DNA from: Psychroflexus longus
Lineage (GTDB): Bacteria > Bacteroidota > Bacteroidia > Flavobacteriales > Flavobacteriaceae
Assembly (NCBI RefSeq): GCF_020164595.1
Contig: NZ_JAIQZE010000012.1
Span: 43,927-107,926, forward strand
DNA length: 64,000 nt
Reading direction: 5' to 3'
In this document: piece after piece, positions 44,700 to 52,338 of the stretch
Layout: every line of letters starts with the position of its first letter
How positions within the stretch are numbered: the first letter of the stretch is position 1
Notes under the pieces: model-generated
What the model was told of the DNA's origin: nothing
Database searches by the model: none
Seen by the model: the letters and a program-made list of their open reading frames with translations, nothing else
Made by a program: the position numbers and the translations under genes

Positions 44700-46085
44700 C
44701 TATGATTGATCCAAAGCTTTACGTAAAGCTCCGAGTTTATTGATGACTTCCTGTAATTCGTTTTCTTCGGTACTGTCGCTCACTACGCCAGCACCGGCCT
44801 GGTAATGCAGCTTCAAATCCTTGCTCACAAAACTACGGATGATGATGGCCTGATTCATATTGCCTTTAAAATCGATCACGCCAATCGCCCCGCCGTAGGC
44901 TTCACGACTTATGTTTTCATATTTCTCAATCAGTGACATGGCATTGTGTTTTGGCGCACCGCTCAAAGTTCCTGCAGGAAAGGTATCACCCAGCAATTTC
45001 AAGCTGTTTTCCTGCTTCACCTCAGCGGTAACCTTGCTTACCAAGTGAATCACATGTGAAAAATACTGAACTTCTTTATAGGTTTCCACTTTCACTTGTT
45101 TTCCATTTCGGCTCAAATCGTTTCTGGCTAAATCGACCAGCATCACATGTTCCGAATTTTCCTTTTCATCTTCAGATAACTTCAAAGCCATAGCCGCATC
45201 CTCCTGATCATTTCCAGTTCTTTTGAAGGTGCCGGCAATCGGATGAATTTCCGCTTTGCCGTCCTGAACCACTAAATGCGCTTCAGGAGAACTTCCGAAG
45301 ATTTTATAATTTCCAAAGTCGAAGTAAAACAGATATGGACTTGGATTTATGCTTCTTAATTTTCTGTACACATTGAATTCGTCGCCTTTAAAACCTTGCG
45401 AAAAGCGTCTCGACATTACCATCTGAAACACATCCCCTCGTTGACAATGTGCTTTAGCTTTGGTGACGTACTCCATAAATTCTTCATCGGTGATGGGTGA
45501 AGTTTCTTCACCATCCAATTCGAAATCATATTCAGTGTAATTCTGATTTTTCAGCAGAGATTTCAATTCTGAAATGCGATTGGAACCGTCGAAGCTATGG
45601 TCAAAAATATAAGCTTCATCATTAAAGTGATTGATGACAATCACATTTTGAAAGACATTGTAAAGCATGTCGGGCAAGCCCAATTGAGATCTGCTTTTAT
45701 CGATCGTCAATTTTTCAAAATACCGAACGGCATCATAAGTTGTGAATCCGAAGAGGCCTTGAGTTAAGAACTTGAATCCCAGATCCTCTACCTCAAATTC
45801 AGCTAAATACTTCTGAAGTTCGTTGGTCACATTCACCTCAGCATCAATATCGATCTGCTTAAAGGTGCCATCGGGATATTTGAGTTCGACTTGCTCATTT
45901 TCTACTTTAAAATGAGCGATAGGATTACAACAGATGTAACTAAAACTATTGTCATTGGTATGGTAATCACTGCTTTCCAGCAGCAATGAATGCGGGTATT
46001 TATCCCTGATTTTAAGGTAAGCACTCACCGGCGTAAAGGTGTCGGCAAGCAGCTTTTGATAAGTGGTTTTTAAAGAATAACTCAT
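44700..46085 (-). CDS. trpE: Anthranilate synthase component I
   Basis: The 461-residue chorismate-binding enzyme has GDVFQMVMSRRF, PSPYLFYF, IAGTFKRTGNDQEDAA and the late FPAGTLSGAPKHNAM and AYGGAIGVID blocks. The N-terminal LLESSD matches the tryptophan feedback site of TrpE. It converts chorismate to anthranilate with TrpG. It is the first structural gene of the operon, preceded by a tryptophan attenuator. Confidence 0.97.
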   Translation of the reverse strand: MSYSLKTTYQKLLADTFTPVSAYLKIRDKYPHSLLLESSDYHTNDNSFSYICCNPIAHFKVENEQVELKYPDGTFKQIDIDAEVNVTNELQKYLAEFEVEDLGFKFLTQGLFGFTTYDAVRYFEKLTIDKSRSQLGLPDMLYNVFQNVIVINHFNDEAYIFDHSFDGSNRISELKSLLKNQNYTEYDFELDGEETSPITDEEFMEYVTKAKAHCQRGDVFQMVMSRRFSQGFKGDEFNVYRKLRSINPSPYLFYFDFGNYKIFGSSPEAHLVVQDGKAEIHPIAGTFKRTGNDQEDAAMALKLSEDEKENSEHVMLVDLARNDLSRNGKQVKVETYKEVQYFSHVIHLVSKVTAEVKQENSLKLLGDTFPAGTLSGAPKHNAMSLIEKYENISREAYGGAIGVIDFKGNMNQAIIIRSFVSKDLKLHYQAGAGVVSDSTEENELQEVINKLGALRKALDQS

Positions 46086-46106
46086 AGTCTTGGTTCAGGT
46101 TTTAAA

Positions 46107-46140
46107 ATTAAAAAAGGCCTGTCGTGATAGACAAGCCTTT
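46107..46140 (-). terminator. trp attenuator terminator
   Basis: On the minus strand the stem AAAGGCTTGTC (46,140-46,130) / GACAGGCCTTT (46,123-46,113), with one G-U pair and loop TATCAC, is followed by a T run. It ends 22 nt before the trpE start. Confidence 0.9.
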
Positions 46141-46175
46141 ATGAAATATATGCATAGCAGGATCTAGATCACGAC
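46121..46175 (-). promoter_or_regulatory. trp antiterminator pairing
   Basis: GTCGTGAT (46,175-46,168), at the end of the leader reading frame, is perfectly complementary to ATCACGAC (46,128-46,121), which covers the loop and part of the 3' arm of the terminator. The two helices exclude each other. If the ribosome stalls on the Trp codons just upstream, the leader segment stays free and can open the terminator; if it reaches the stop codon, it covers the segment. Confidence 0.8.
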
Positions 46176-46225
46176 GTTTGACGTAATAAAGACCACCACC
46201 AAGAATTGTTTTGATTATTAAACAT
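46169..46225 (-). CDS. trpL: trp operon leader peptide with three consecutive Trp codons
   Basis: An 18-codon frame reads MFNNQNNSWWWSLLRQTS, with TGG-TGG-TGG at 46,201-46,193. Trp is rare, so three in a row directly before a terminator and trpE point strongly to ribosome-mediated attenuation. TATGTTTG (46,237-46,230) fits the Bacteroidetes -7 box and lies only 4 nt before the ATG. If it is used, the mRNA would start at or near the ATG, making this a leaderless reading frame. A matching -33 TTTG is not visible. Confidence 0.88.
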   Translation of the reverse strand: MFNNQNNSWWWSLLRQTS

Positions 46226-46669
46226 ACCACAAACATAGGAATAATAATCATTTTTATCTAAATCTACAGATGTTAAAATTTTGTTTGTTCTCGACTCTAC
46301 TTCGTCTTCGCTCAGCACAGGCAGCTCGAACCTAAACAAAAATATAGTCTAAAATCTAAATTACGAACTGGCTCATCTAAAACAAGCTAAGCGGAAAACC
46401 CTGTATGTTTCAAGTTCGAGTCCTTTGACAAAAGCTCAGGATAAACTCAAGTCAAGAACAAATTGCATCTCGACTCTACTTCGTCTTCGCTCAGCACAGG
46501 CAGCTCGATGTTCAAACAAACAGAAGTTTTATTCAACAAAGTTTTTCTAAGTTTCAGCCCTTCGACAAAAGCTCAGGATAAACCAAGGTTGTGAAACTTT
46601 CCTTGTTTCAAGTTCGAGCCTTTCGTCATTGCTCAAGATAAACTCCATCGAGAACCCAATTTGTTTCAA
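46226..46669. other. Repeat field upstream of trpL
   Basis: Non-coding. It contains two identical 40-bp copies of a block starting TCTCGACTCTACTTCGTC and ending GGCAGCTCGA (about 46,289-46,328 and 46,469-46,508). Several shorter CAAGTTCGAGCCTTTCG and GCTCAGGATAAACTC strings are mixed in. Confidence 0.7.
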
Positions 46670-46689
46670 GTTCGAGCGGAGTCGAGAAC
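46670..46689 (+). repeat. Left 20-bp inverted repeat bracketing the GIY-YIG gene
   Basis: GTTCGAGCGGAGTCGAGAAC, exact reverse complement of the sequence at 47,042-47,061. It lies 6 bp beyond the gene's stop codon. Confidence 0.85.
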
Positions 46690-46695
46690 CTTTTG

Positions 46696-47013
46696 TTACT
46701 GATCTTTAAATTTAGAATGTGAATCATTTTTACATTCAGCTAAGTCTTTCAGTCTATCCCAATTTTTGTTTATCAAGGCTTCTTTTTTAAGTTTACTCCA
46801 CTTCTTCAATTTTCGTTCAAATTCAAAAGCTTGCTTTACATCAGTAAAGGTTTCGTAAAATACAAGTTCCAAGGGCTTACGCTTATAAGTGTAAGCCTCT
46901 TTATTTTCTTCACTATAACAATGCTCCTGCCATCTTCTACTTATATTATTGGTCATTCCTGTGTAATAAGTTTGATCAGAGCACTTAATGATGTAAACAA
47001 AAAAGGATTTCAT
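46696..47013 (-). CDS. GIY-YIG nuclease family protein
   Basis: The 105-residue single-domain protein has FVYIIKCSDQTYYTGMT (4-20), the GIY-YIG strand pair (YII...YTG), RRWQEH with the catalytic Arg, and LVFYETFTDVKQAFEFERKL with the late Glu. This is the UPF0213-like compact type, frequent as scattered copies in Bacteroidetes. The active-site residues appear intact. The gene is tightly bracketed by 20-bp inverted repeats and embedded in related repeats, which suggests a mobile unit. Biological role unknown. Confidence 0.87.
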   Translation of the reverse strand: MKSFFVYIIKCSDQTYYTGMTNNISRRWQEHCYSEENKEAYTYKRKPLELVFYETFTDVKQAFEFERKLKKWSKLKKEALINKNWDRLKDLAECKNDSHSKFKDQ

Positions 47014-47041
47014 GATTTATGTGATGATTTAGTTTTTGTTT

Positions 47042-47061
47042 GTTCTCGACTCCGCTCGAAC
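47042..47061 (+). repeat. Right 20-bp inverted repeat bracketing the GIY-YIG gene
   Basis: GTTCTCGACTCCGCTCGAAC, exact reverse complement of 46,670-46,689, 28 bp upstream of the gene's start. Confidence 0.85.
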
Positions 47062-47689
47062 CTAAACAAAATATAGTCTAAAATCTAAACTACGAACCGA
47101 CTCTACTTCGTCTTCTCTTAGCAAAAGTGCTAAAATCTAAACAAAAATATGTTTTAAATCTAAGGATCAGTGTTTTAACTCCCGATGTTTCAAGTTCGAG
47201 CACTTAGACTACAGCGCTAGATAGACTTCATCAAGAACAGAGTGCATCTCGACTCCGCTCGATGTTAAAACATTCAGATTTCTTTAATAGTAAAAGTTTA
47301 AGCCTTTTATTTACGCTTAAAATAAACTCCAAAAACAACTCTACTTGTTTTAAGTTCGAGCACTTCACTTCTTCTGTATAAACTCCGTCGAGAACCTTTT
47401 GTTACAACTCAGGATAAACTCTGTCAAGAACCCAGTTTGTTTTAAGTTCAAGCAATTCACCCTCCCTTATGATAAACTCCAAAAACAACCCTACTTGTTT
47501 CAAGTTCGAGCCTTTCGACTATAGCTCAGGATAAACTCTTTCGAAAACTCAATTTGTTTGAAGTTCGAGCGGAGTCGAGAACCTCTCTTTTTCAAGTTCG
47601 AGCACTTCACTTCTTCTGTATAAACTCCGTCGAGAACCTTTTGTTACCGCTCAGGATAAACTCAAGTCGAGAACCTTCAACCCCAACCC
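47062..47689. other. Repeat field between the GIY-YIG gene and fabD
   Basis: Non-coding. It has a perfect 54-bp direct repeat at 47,352-47,405 and 47,594-47,647 (beginning AAGTTCGAGCACTTCAC). Many variants of AAGTTCGAGC...TCGAGAACC are present, including GTTCGAGCGGAGTCGAGAAC at about 47,563-47,582. Confidence 0.75.
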
Positions 47690-47718
47690 TTTCAGAATCC
47701 TTCAAAATACTATCTTTG
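47690..47718 (+). promoter_or_regulatory. fabD promoter
   Basis: TATCTTTG (47,711-47,718) is a perfect Bacteroidetes -7 box (TAnnTTTG). TTTC at 47,690-47,693 may be the -33 element with a 17-nt spacer. The -7 box ends 26 nt before the fabD ATG. Confidence 0.65.
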
Positions 47719-47744
47719 AAATTCAACATAAAATAAAAAACACA

Positions 47745-48629
47745 ATGAAAGCTTATATATTTCCAGGTCAGGGGGCCCAGTTTACAGGGATGGGACAAGA
47801 CCTCTATAACACCTCTGAAGAGGCAAGAAACCTATTCCACAAAGCCAATGACATTTTGGGATTTGACATTGCCAAAATTATGTTTGAAGGCTCTGCTGAG
47901 GATCTTAAGGAAACTAAAGTGACTCAGCCTGCTATCTTTTTACATTCCGTGATTTTGAGTAAGGTGTTAGGAGAGTCTTTTCAGCCAGATATGGTAGCGG
48001 GTCACTCTCTAGGCGAATTCTCAGCTTTAGTAGCCAATGGCACTCTAGAATTTGAAGATGCCTTAAAACTGGTGCACAAAAGAGCCTTGGCGATGCAGAA
48101 GGCTTGTGAAATCAATCCTTCTACCATGGCGGCAGTTTTGGGGCTGGAGGATGAAGTTGTGGAAGAGGTTTGTAAGAGCATAGATGGCGTTGTAGTGCCT
48201 GCCAATTACAACTGCCCGGGACAATTGGTGATTTCCGGAACTCATGAGGCGGTGGAAAAGGCCTGTGAAGCCATGAAAGAAAAAGGGGCAAAACGCGCTT
48301 TGCTACTTCCCGTTGGCGGAGCTTTTCACTCTCCATTGATGGAACCTGCAAGAGAGGAGTTGGCGAAAGCCATTGAATCCACTCAGTTCAAGACGCCAAA
48401 ATGTCCAATTTATCAAAACGTCACCACGACTGCTATTTCAAATCCGGAAGACATCAAAACTAACTTGATGAAACAATTGACTGCACCGGTTAAATGGACA
48501 CAAACCATGAAACAAATGCTGGCTGATGGTGCAACTGATTTTACTGAAGTCGGCCCGGGAAAAGTTTTGCAAGGTTTATTGAGAAAGGTAGATAGACAGG
48601 TTACTGCTGAAAGTATATCTGGGTTGTAA
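47745..48629 (+). CDS. fabD: Malonyl-CoA:ACP transacylase
   Basis: The 294-residue enzyme has the opening FPGQGAQFTGMG, the nucleophile Ser88 in VAGHSLGEFSA, the carboxylate-binding Arg in VHKRALAMQ, and catalytic His195 in GGAFHSPLM. It loads malonate onto acyl carrier protein for fatty acid synthesis. It stands alone, with its own promoter, and convergent terminators follow. Confidence 0.97.
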   Translation: MKAYIFPGQGAQFTGMGQDLYNTSEEARNLFHKANDILGFDIAKIMFEGSAEDLKETKVTQPAIFLHSVILSKVLGESFQPDMVAGHSLGEFSALVANGTLEFEDALKLVHKRALAMQKACEINPSTMAAVLGLEDEVVEEVCKSIDGVVVPANYNCPGQLVISGTHEAVEKACEAMKEKGAKRALLLPVGGAFHSPLMEPAREELAKAIESTQFKTPKCPIYQNVTTTAISNPEDIKTNLMKQLTAPVKWTQTMKQMLADGATDFTEVGPGKVLQGLLRKVDRQVTAESISGL

Positions 48630-48642
48630 GAATAGTCGTGAG

Positions 48643-48670
48643 CCCGCCTGAATGAAGCCATTCGGGCAGG
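48643..48670 (+). repeat. REP-like hairpin downstream of fabD
   Basis: CCCGCCTGAATG / CATTCGGGCAGG with loop AAGC, 11 of 12 positions paired. It is related in composition to the 27-bp repeat cores near trpA. No T run follows, so it is not a standard terminator. Confidence 0.7.
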
Positions 48671-48862
48671 TCGTGAAATTGTAAAAAATGACGATCGAAT
48701 CATAACATTCGTCATAAATAAGTTTATGATTTATACAAAAATGACCTCTGAACTACTTGGTAGATACTTAGGGGATACCAGGGAGATACTAGGGGTATAG
48801 TAGGGCTCTACTCTAGAGTAAAAGTTTTTTATAAGTCATGAAAATCAGAATTAAATTAATTT

Positions 48863-48902
48863 AAAAAGATAAACGACCTCCAACGAGGTCGTTTATCTTT
48901 TT
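48863..48902. terminator. Bidirectional terminator
   Basis: Eighteen-bp perfect stem: AAAAAGATAAACGACCTC, loop CAAC, then the exact complement ending in a T run on either strand. It can end fabD and also stop read-through from the right. Confidence 0.92.
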
Positions 48903-49142
48903 AATGTGGTTCCTGAAATAACTATTTTGGATCCGACTTCAGGTGAATGAATTCTATTGATGAATCATAACTCCTAAAGCCACCTTACCCAAACGATCCC
49001 GGATTGAAAGTTAACTTATCCGCTTAAAGTTTATGGTCTATACCCCCTAAAGCCAACGGAAGTAAAATCAGAAATAAACAGAAAACAGGAGACAGGAGAC
49101 AGGAGACAGGAAATTTTAATTAAAAATGATCTCATAAAATAG

Positions 49143-49182
49143 AAAAGCCGCTAAAAACTCATGGTTTCTAACGGCTTCTTTT
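49143..49182 (-). terminator. Terminator of the M1 peptidase gene
   Basis: On the minus strand AGCCGTTAGAAACC pairs with GGTTTTTAGCGGCT-like sequence (two wobble or mismatched positions), followed by TTTTCTATTTT. It lies shortly after the stop at 49,197. Confidence 0.7.
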
Positions 49183-49196
49183 CTGTTTTAAAAATT

Positions 49197-51137
49197 TTAA
49201 TCCTTATATATGTTTGTTGGCCAGGAATCATTTGAATAATTAATGTCCATCAAAATCTTGTTAGGATCGATGTCTATCGACTTAATGTCTTTTTCAGTTT
49301 CAAACTTATGGGTCCAGGTGTCCCCTCTCTGCCAGATTTCAACAGGAAGGCTTTTCATTGCCGTTGTGCCGTCTTCAAACGTAATTCGCATATGCAGTGG
49401 CATAGGGATTTCGCCTTGATTGGAAACCGTTAAGTAATAAGCTCCGTCTCTTTTCCTAAGGGAATCGATGGCTAAATCAATATTACCAGTTCCATAAAAC
49501 CATGGCTCAAAAAACCAGGATAGGTTTTCGCCTGCTGCGCTTTCCATATGGTTGAAAAAATCTTTTGGCTGAGGATGTTTGAACGCCCAGGTTTCGATAT
49601 AAGATCTAAAGGCATAATCGAATCGTTCTTCTCCCAAGATGTATTCTCTCAACATCACCAATCCCAGTGCAGGCTTGTAGTAAGCAATCATACCAAGATT
49701 TCTCAAATTGGCCACATCGGGATAAGTGTCAATACTTTCGCGAGTATCTCCAATGAACCAACCTGTTAAGTTTCTAGGTTTGTTCAAACGTGCTGGGTAT
49801 TCACCATCGTTAAAAGCTTGCGTACTATAAAAGTTGATAAAGGTATTAAAACCTTCGTCCATCCAGGCGTAGCGTCTTTCGTTGCTTCCTACAATCATAG
49901 GGAACCAGTTGTGGCCAAACTCATGATCGGTCACGCCCCAAAGACTTCCACCCTTGCTTTTCCAGCTACAAAAATTAAGTCCTGGATATTCCATTCCACC
50001 GATATCTGCAGCGACATTCACTGCCGATGTGTATGGGTATTCAAACCACTTTTCTGAATAGTGTTCTATAGAGGCTTTGCTGTATTCTGTAGATCTTGAC
50101 CAGGCGTCTTGTCCGTCGCTCTCGATAGGATATACAGAATGGGCTAAGCCTGTTTTTCCGCTTGGCAGATTGAATTGTGCTCCATCCCAGATAAAAGCTT
50201 TGGAAGCTGCAAAAGCGAAATCTCTTGAATTTTCAATTTCATAGTGCCAGGTTTGAGTACCACTTTGGTTGGCAAACATGTTGCTATTACCGATTTCTTC
50301 TGAAGAAATTATCGTCACAGTTTCCTGACTTTCTAAAGCTTTTTTGTAACGGTCGTAAACCTTGGACGATAAAACGTCTTTAGGATTCTGAAGTTCTCCA
50401 GAACCTACTACTACATAATTATGAGGAACCGTAATTTCAACATCAAAATCGCCGTAATCATAGTAAAATTCGCCTGCACCCAGGTAAGGCTCAACATTCC
50501 AGCCTTCGATATCATCAAATACTGCCACTTGAGGGAACCATTGAGCTAAGGCATAAATTTCTCCATTCTGAGTACTGAGACGCCCCATTCTGTCCATTCC
50601 ATTCACAGGAATTTCAAATTCGAAATTCATGGACACCTCGGCCTTACCGCCTTTAGCTTTTATAGGCTGATCGAAAAAGACTTGCATGCGCGTATCTGTA
50701 ATCAAATGTTTGGTTGAGGTTGAACGCTTGACTTTGGCTTGCAAATTTGAAATCTTAACACCATCTAACGGATCGCCATTGTAACGGTTTCCTTCTACAG
50801 GAGTCGTAAGAGTTCCTCTTGAATTTTGAGTAAATCTGTTTTGTTCCAGGTACATCCAGATATAATCTAAATCTTCCGGACTATTATTGACGTATTCCAT
50901 CGTTATTTGTCCTGTGATGGTATGTGTTTCAGGATCTAAATTTGCTTTGATGGTGTAATCGGCCTCATTTTGGAAATACTCTGGACCAGGTTTTCCTGTA
51001 GCAGACCGGTAGGAGTTTCCAGATCTGTCCATAAATTCATCAAATTGTGACTGATTGCTTTCCAGTTGAGCTGAAGCTGAAGGTAGAGTGAGAATACTCA
51101 GTCCTAAAGCCAAGACTAGATAATTTATTTTATTCAT
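49197..51137 (-). CDS. M1 family zinc metallopeptidase, exported
   Basis: The 646-residue protein has a signal peptide (residues 1-23, cleavage after ASA), an N-terminal beta domain, the exopeptidase-like motif GMEYPG (381-386), and the zinc site HEFGHNW (405-411) with Glu428 in MDEGF as the third ligand. M1 enzymes remove N-terminal residues from peptides. The catalytic site is intact. It is probably periplasmic or surface-exposed; I see no T9SS tail. Monocistronic by context. Confidence 0.92.
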   Translation of the reverse strand: MNKINYLVLALGLSILTLPSASAQLESNQSQFDEFMDRSGNSYRSATGKPGPEYFQNEADYTIKANLDPETHTITGQITMEYVNNSPEDLDYIWMYLEQNRFTQNSRGTLTTPVEGNRYNGDPLDGVKISNLQAKVKRSTSTKHLITDTRMQVFFDQPIKAKGGKAEVSMNFEFEIPVNGMDRMGRLSTQNGEIYALAQWFPQVAVFDDIEGWNVEPYLGAGEFYYDYGDFDVEITVPHNYVVVGSGELQNPKDVLSSKVYDRYKKALESQETVTIISSEEIGNSNMFANQSGTQTWHYEIENSRDFAFAASKAFIWDGAQFNLPSGKTGLAHSVYPIESDGQDAWSRSTEYSKASIEHYSEKWFEYPYTSAVNVAADIGGMEYPGLNFCSWKSKGGSLWGVTDHEFGHNWFPMIVGSNERRYAWMDEGFNTFINFYSTQAFNDGEYPARLNKPRNLTGWFIGDTRESIDTYPDVANLRNLGMIAYYKPALGLVMLREYILGEERFDYAFRSYIETWAFKHPQPKDFFNHMESAAGENLSWFFEPWFYGTGNIDLAIDSLRKRDGAYYLTVSNQGEIPMPLHMRITFEDGTTAMKSLPVEIWQRGDTWTHKFETEKDIKSIDIDPNKILMDINYSNDSWPTNIYKD

Positions 51138-51204
51138 GTGTTTAAAATTTAATTTGTGCTCTAAAATATAAAATCAAGGATAAAATTCAGGAAAAAGAAA
51201 GTAA

Positions 51205-52251
51205 TCATTCGATTTCCAGATAATTTCTCTTCACAAAATCCAAAGCTGTTTTAAGAATATGCCCCATGGTTTTGCAGCGTTTGAAGCGGATGTCTTTAGT
51301 ATAAGTCACAAGTTGGTTTCTCAGCATTTTTACATTTTCATCTGAAGACACTCTGTCCTTCATCATGGAACGTATGAGCATTCTAAATCTCTTTTCTGAG
51401 GTGATTAAACGCTTGGCGACTTGGGAGCGTTCTTCTTTTCTGTATTGCTCTACAGAAGTGTCCTGAAGTAAATCTGAAACCATTTTGACCATAGGTCGGT
51501 TTTCTTTGAAAAAATGAGGCTGATACACTTTTAAATTGCCTTCATAGTTCTGCTGATCAAAATCTATCGCTCTAATCTTATAATCCACATGGTCAAAATC
51601 ATGAGTAGGAATTACAACGTAGTTATAAGAACGCATATCTCCTAAAAGCCTTAGGGTACAACGCTCGTCGAACTTCACAAATTGCTTGGCAATTTCATTC
51701 CTGGCTCTATCTGTGCATTCAGGCAAATGTTCTTTGATAAACACATCGCCGGGAATTCCGGCAATATGCTCTTCTATTAAGGTGTCTTTATAGACTAAGA
51801 AATTGATTCGGTTTGGGGAAAGAATATGTTCAAAGTCCAGCCCGTATATTCTGGAGGCATCTGCTTTTTTGACGTAGAAATAGGTAAAGTTGTCGTTGAG
51901 GACATTCCTTACTTTAATTCGGAAGGGTTTAGAATTACCAAAAGTGCAGTAGTCTATAGCATCGACATTGAGAAAGTCAAGATGTTCACTACGCCCGTCG
52001 GAGTGAAGTATAAGGTAAACGCGTTTTAAGCTATTATCGATTTCTTCCCGCTCAAAATCTGAATAGTAACATCTCACCCAAAGTGTATCCTCGTCATGCC
52101 GATCATAAACAACGATTGAACCTGAAAATCTCAATAAATCATCGTATGAAACCGGAATCTTAGTATTCCTGTTATACGTCTGAAGGTATTTATTGAGCTG
52201 CTCGCTTATGGTAAACGATGGCTTTTTCCTGGACATGAGTTTCTTTTCCAT
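51205..52251 (-). CDS. Conserved protein of unknown function with kinase-like motifs
   Basis: The 348-residue protein belongs to no family I can name. EEHIAGIPGDVFIKEHLP (about 161-178), LGDMRSYNYVVIP and RAIDFDQQNYEG resemble the lid, catalytic-loop Asn and DFD metal motif of kinase-like phosphotransferases (HipA/aminoglycoside kinase fold), but the order is only suggestive. The C-terminal 100 residues are basic and helical. It is divergent from the ABC exporter genes on its right. The start gives MEKKLMSRKK. Confidence 0.5.
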   Translation of the reverse strand: MEKKLMSRKKPSFTISEQLNKYLQTYNRNTKIPVSYDDLLRFSGSIVVYDRHDEDTLWVRCYYSDFEREEIDNSLKRVYLILHSDGRSEHLDFLNVDAIDYCTFGNSKPFRIKVRNVLNDNFTYFYVKKADASRIYGLDFEHILSPNRINFLVYKDTLIEEHIAGIPGDVFIKEHLPECTDRARNEIAKQFVKFDERCTLRLLGDMRSYNYVVIPTHDFDHVDYKIRAIDFDQQNYEGNLKVYQPHFFKENRPMVKMVSDLLQDTSVEQYRKEERSQVAKRLITSEKRFRMLIRSMMKDRVSSDENVKMLRNQLVTYTKDIRFKRCKTMGHILKTALDFVKRNYLEIE

Positions 52252-52338
52252 GCACTCTTTTTTCCAAAGGTAGCAAATTTGCTTGCTTAATATGTAACAT
52301 CAACTCTTGCTTTCCGTCTTATTAAAAACTCAACCACT

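Larger units (their letters stand above)
48630..49196. other. Spacer between fabD and the convergent M1 peptidase gene
   Basis: Non-coding, 567 bp. Apart from the annotated hairpins it has two degenerate GATACT-AGGGG units (about 48,764-48,800), CTCTACTCTAGAGTA (48,810-48,824), and a heptamer run of ACAGGAG (three copies plus a partial, about 49,085-49,110). No ORF is credible. Confidence 0.65.
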
